A DNA stretch of 15,998 nt from Candidatus Brevefilum sp. GTDB lineage: Bacteria; Chloroflexota; Anaerolineae; Anaerolineales; Anaerolineaceae. Below the pieces are notes generated by a model. The model was given only the letters and a program-made list of their open reading frames with translations, was not told where the DNA came from and did no database searches. The stretch lies in assembly GCA_007119455.1 (NCBI GenBank), contig SKPR01000052.1, positions 1 to 15,998 of the forward strand, read 5' to 3'. Positions 15,397-15,998 of the stretch are shown piece after piece (position 1 is the first letter of the stretch; every line of letters starts with the position of its first letter). The position numbers were made by a program, and so were the translations under genes.

Positions 15397-15639
15397 ATGC
15401 CACGTAAACCGCGAGAAGGCAAGTTTAAGATGAAGACCCATAAAGCAACCGCTAAACGGTTCAAGATGACCGGTTCCGGGAAGATCATGCGGACCAAGAT
15501 TGGCAAAGGCCACCTGCGCCGTCGTACACCGGACCGCACCAAACGCTTATTTGAGCGAATGCTTCCTGTTAAGACCCGGGGTATCCGCAAGAAAGTTCGT
15601 CGTCTGGCGCCTTATATGGACAAAAACAAGAAAAAATAA
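15397..15639 (+). CDS. rpmI: 50S ribosomal protein bL35
   Basis: This is an 80-residue, very basic protein with the bL35 core MPRKPREGKFKMKTHKATAKRFKMTGSGKI, followed by a GHLRRRTPDRTKRL segment like the family's KRHLLTKKS-KRKRxLR region. It is about 15 residues longer than the usual 64-66, the extra length being C-terminal and lysine/arginine-rich (VRRLAPYMDKNKKK). ATG at 15397 has AAGGAG eight bases upstream. An in-frame ATG at 15379 lies before that site and is rejected. It sits between infC and rplT as in most bacteria. Confidence 0.95.
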   Translation: MPRKPREGKFKMKTHKATAKRFKMTGSGKIMRTKIGKGHLRRRTPDRTKRLFERMLPVKTRGIRKKVRRLAPYMDKNKKK

Positions 15640-15737
15640 TTCGTTGATTTAATTTTTATGATTGCGACTGCTGGGTGCAAACAACGGGTGATGGATATTA
15701 AATCGCCGGCGCCCTGGGGTTCGCAAAGGAGTGTGAA

Positions 15738-15998
15738 ATGGCACGTGTAAAAGGTGGACCACATCGTTATCGAAGGCATAAGAAGATCATCAAGCTCAAC
15801 AAGGGCTATTATGGTACCAAGAGCAAGCTCTTCCGGAGAGCCAATGAGCAGTACCTTAAAAGCCAATGGTATGCCTATCGAGATCGCCGGAACCGCAAGC
15901 GGGATTTGCGCAGGCTCTGGATAGCCCGCATCAACGCAGCTGCCCGGCAGAACGGCACAACCTACAGCCGGCTGATCCATGGATTAAAACAATCTGAG
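15738..15998 (+). CDS. rplT: 50S ribosomal protein bL20 (partial, 3' end outside window)
   Basis: 87 codons are present without a stop, so about 30 residues of the usual 115-120 are missing beyond the window. The sequence starts MARVKGGPHRYRRHKKIIKLNKGYYGTKSKLFRRANEQ and continues with the bL20 core YAYRDRRNRKRDLRRLWIARINAAARQNGTTYSRLIHGL. AAAGGAG lies six bases before the ATG. bL20 is an early 23S rRNA assembly protein. In several bacteria it also represses its own operon by binding a leader or intergenic RNA. The 98 bases between rpmI and rplT hold a GC-rich stretch (about 15703-15724) but no hairpin I can define firmly. Confidence 0.97.
   Translation, partial: MARVKGGPHRYRRHKKIIKLNKGYYGTKSKLFRRANEQYLKSQWYAYRDRRNRKRDLRRLWIARINAAARQNGTTYSRLIHGLKQSE

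Overview
The window looks like a chromosomal segment from a Chloroflexota bacterium, most likely of the Anaerolineae type. That placement is inference. It rests on moderate GC content, several TTG/GTG starts with strong Shine-Dalgarno (SD) sites, a T-box-controlled thrS joined to infC-rpmI-rplT, and a CnoX-like thioredoxin beside an uncharacterised acidic protein. There are no insertion sequences, phage genes, CRISPR arrays or rRNA genes.

Left edge, + strand (19-1326): a small acidic protein of unknown function, then a thioredoxin-TPR protein of the CnoX/YbbN type.

Carotenoid block, - strand (8524 down to 1368): five tightly packed genes read in the order phytoene synthase (crtB), phytoene desaturase (crtI), carotenoid cleavage oxygenase, ABC ATPase, and an 803-residue MacB/FtsX-type permease. 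Gaps are 43 and 4 bases, followed by overlaps of 8 and 4 bases, so this reads as one operon. It would make a C40 carotenoid and cleave it. The linked ABC pair may move a product or may be an unrelated passenger.

Middle, - strand: a noncoding stretch with a heptamer repeat array and hairpins (8525-8943), a VOC-fold protein, a second featureless AT-rich gap (9388-9726), an Fe-S 23S rRNA uracil-C5 methyltransferase of the RlmD/RumA type, a minus-strand terminator, and a class-V PLP aminotransferase of the alanine/serine-glyoxylate type with its own promoter.

Right, + strand (12254 to the end): tRNA-Val(GAC), a complete threonine T-box riboswitch with antiterminator and terminator, thrS lacking the N-terminal TGS domain, then infC, rpmI and rplT (cut by the window edge). 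This is the classical translation-factor cluster. Layered control is visible. The T-box has specifier ACC and acceptor-pairing UGGA. There is a separate promoter before infC, a probable non-AUG start for infC, and a terminator-like hairpin before rpmI. The T-box appears to have no promoter of its own and may be transcribed from the tRNA-Val promoter.
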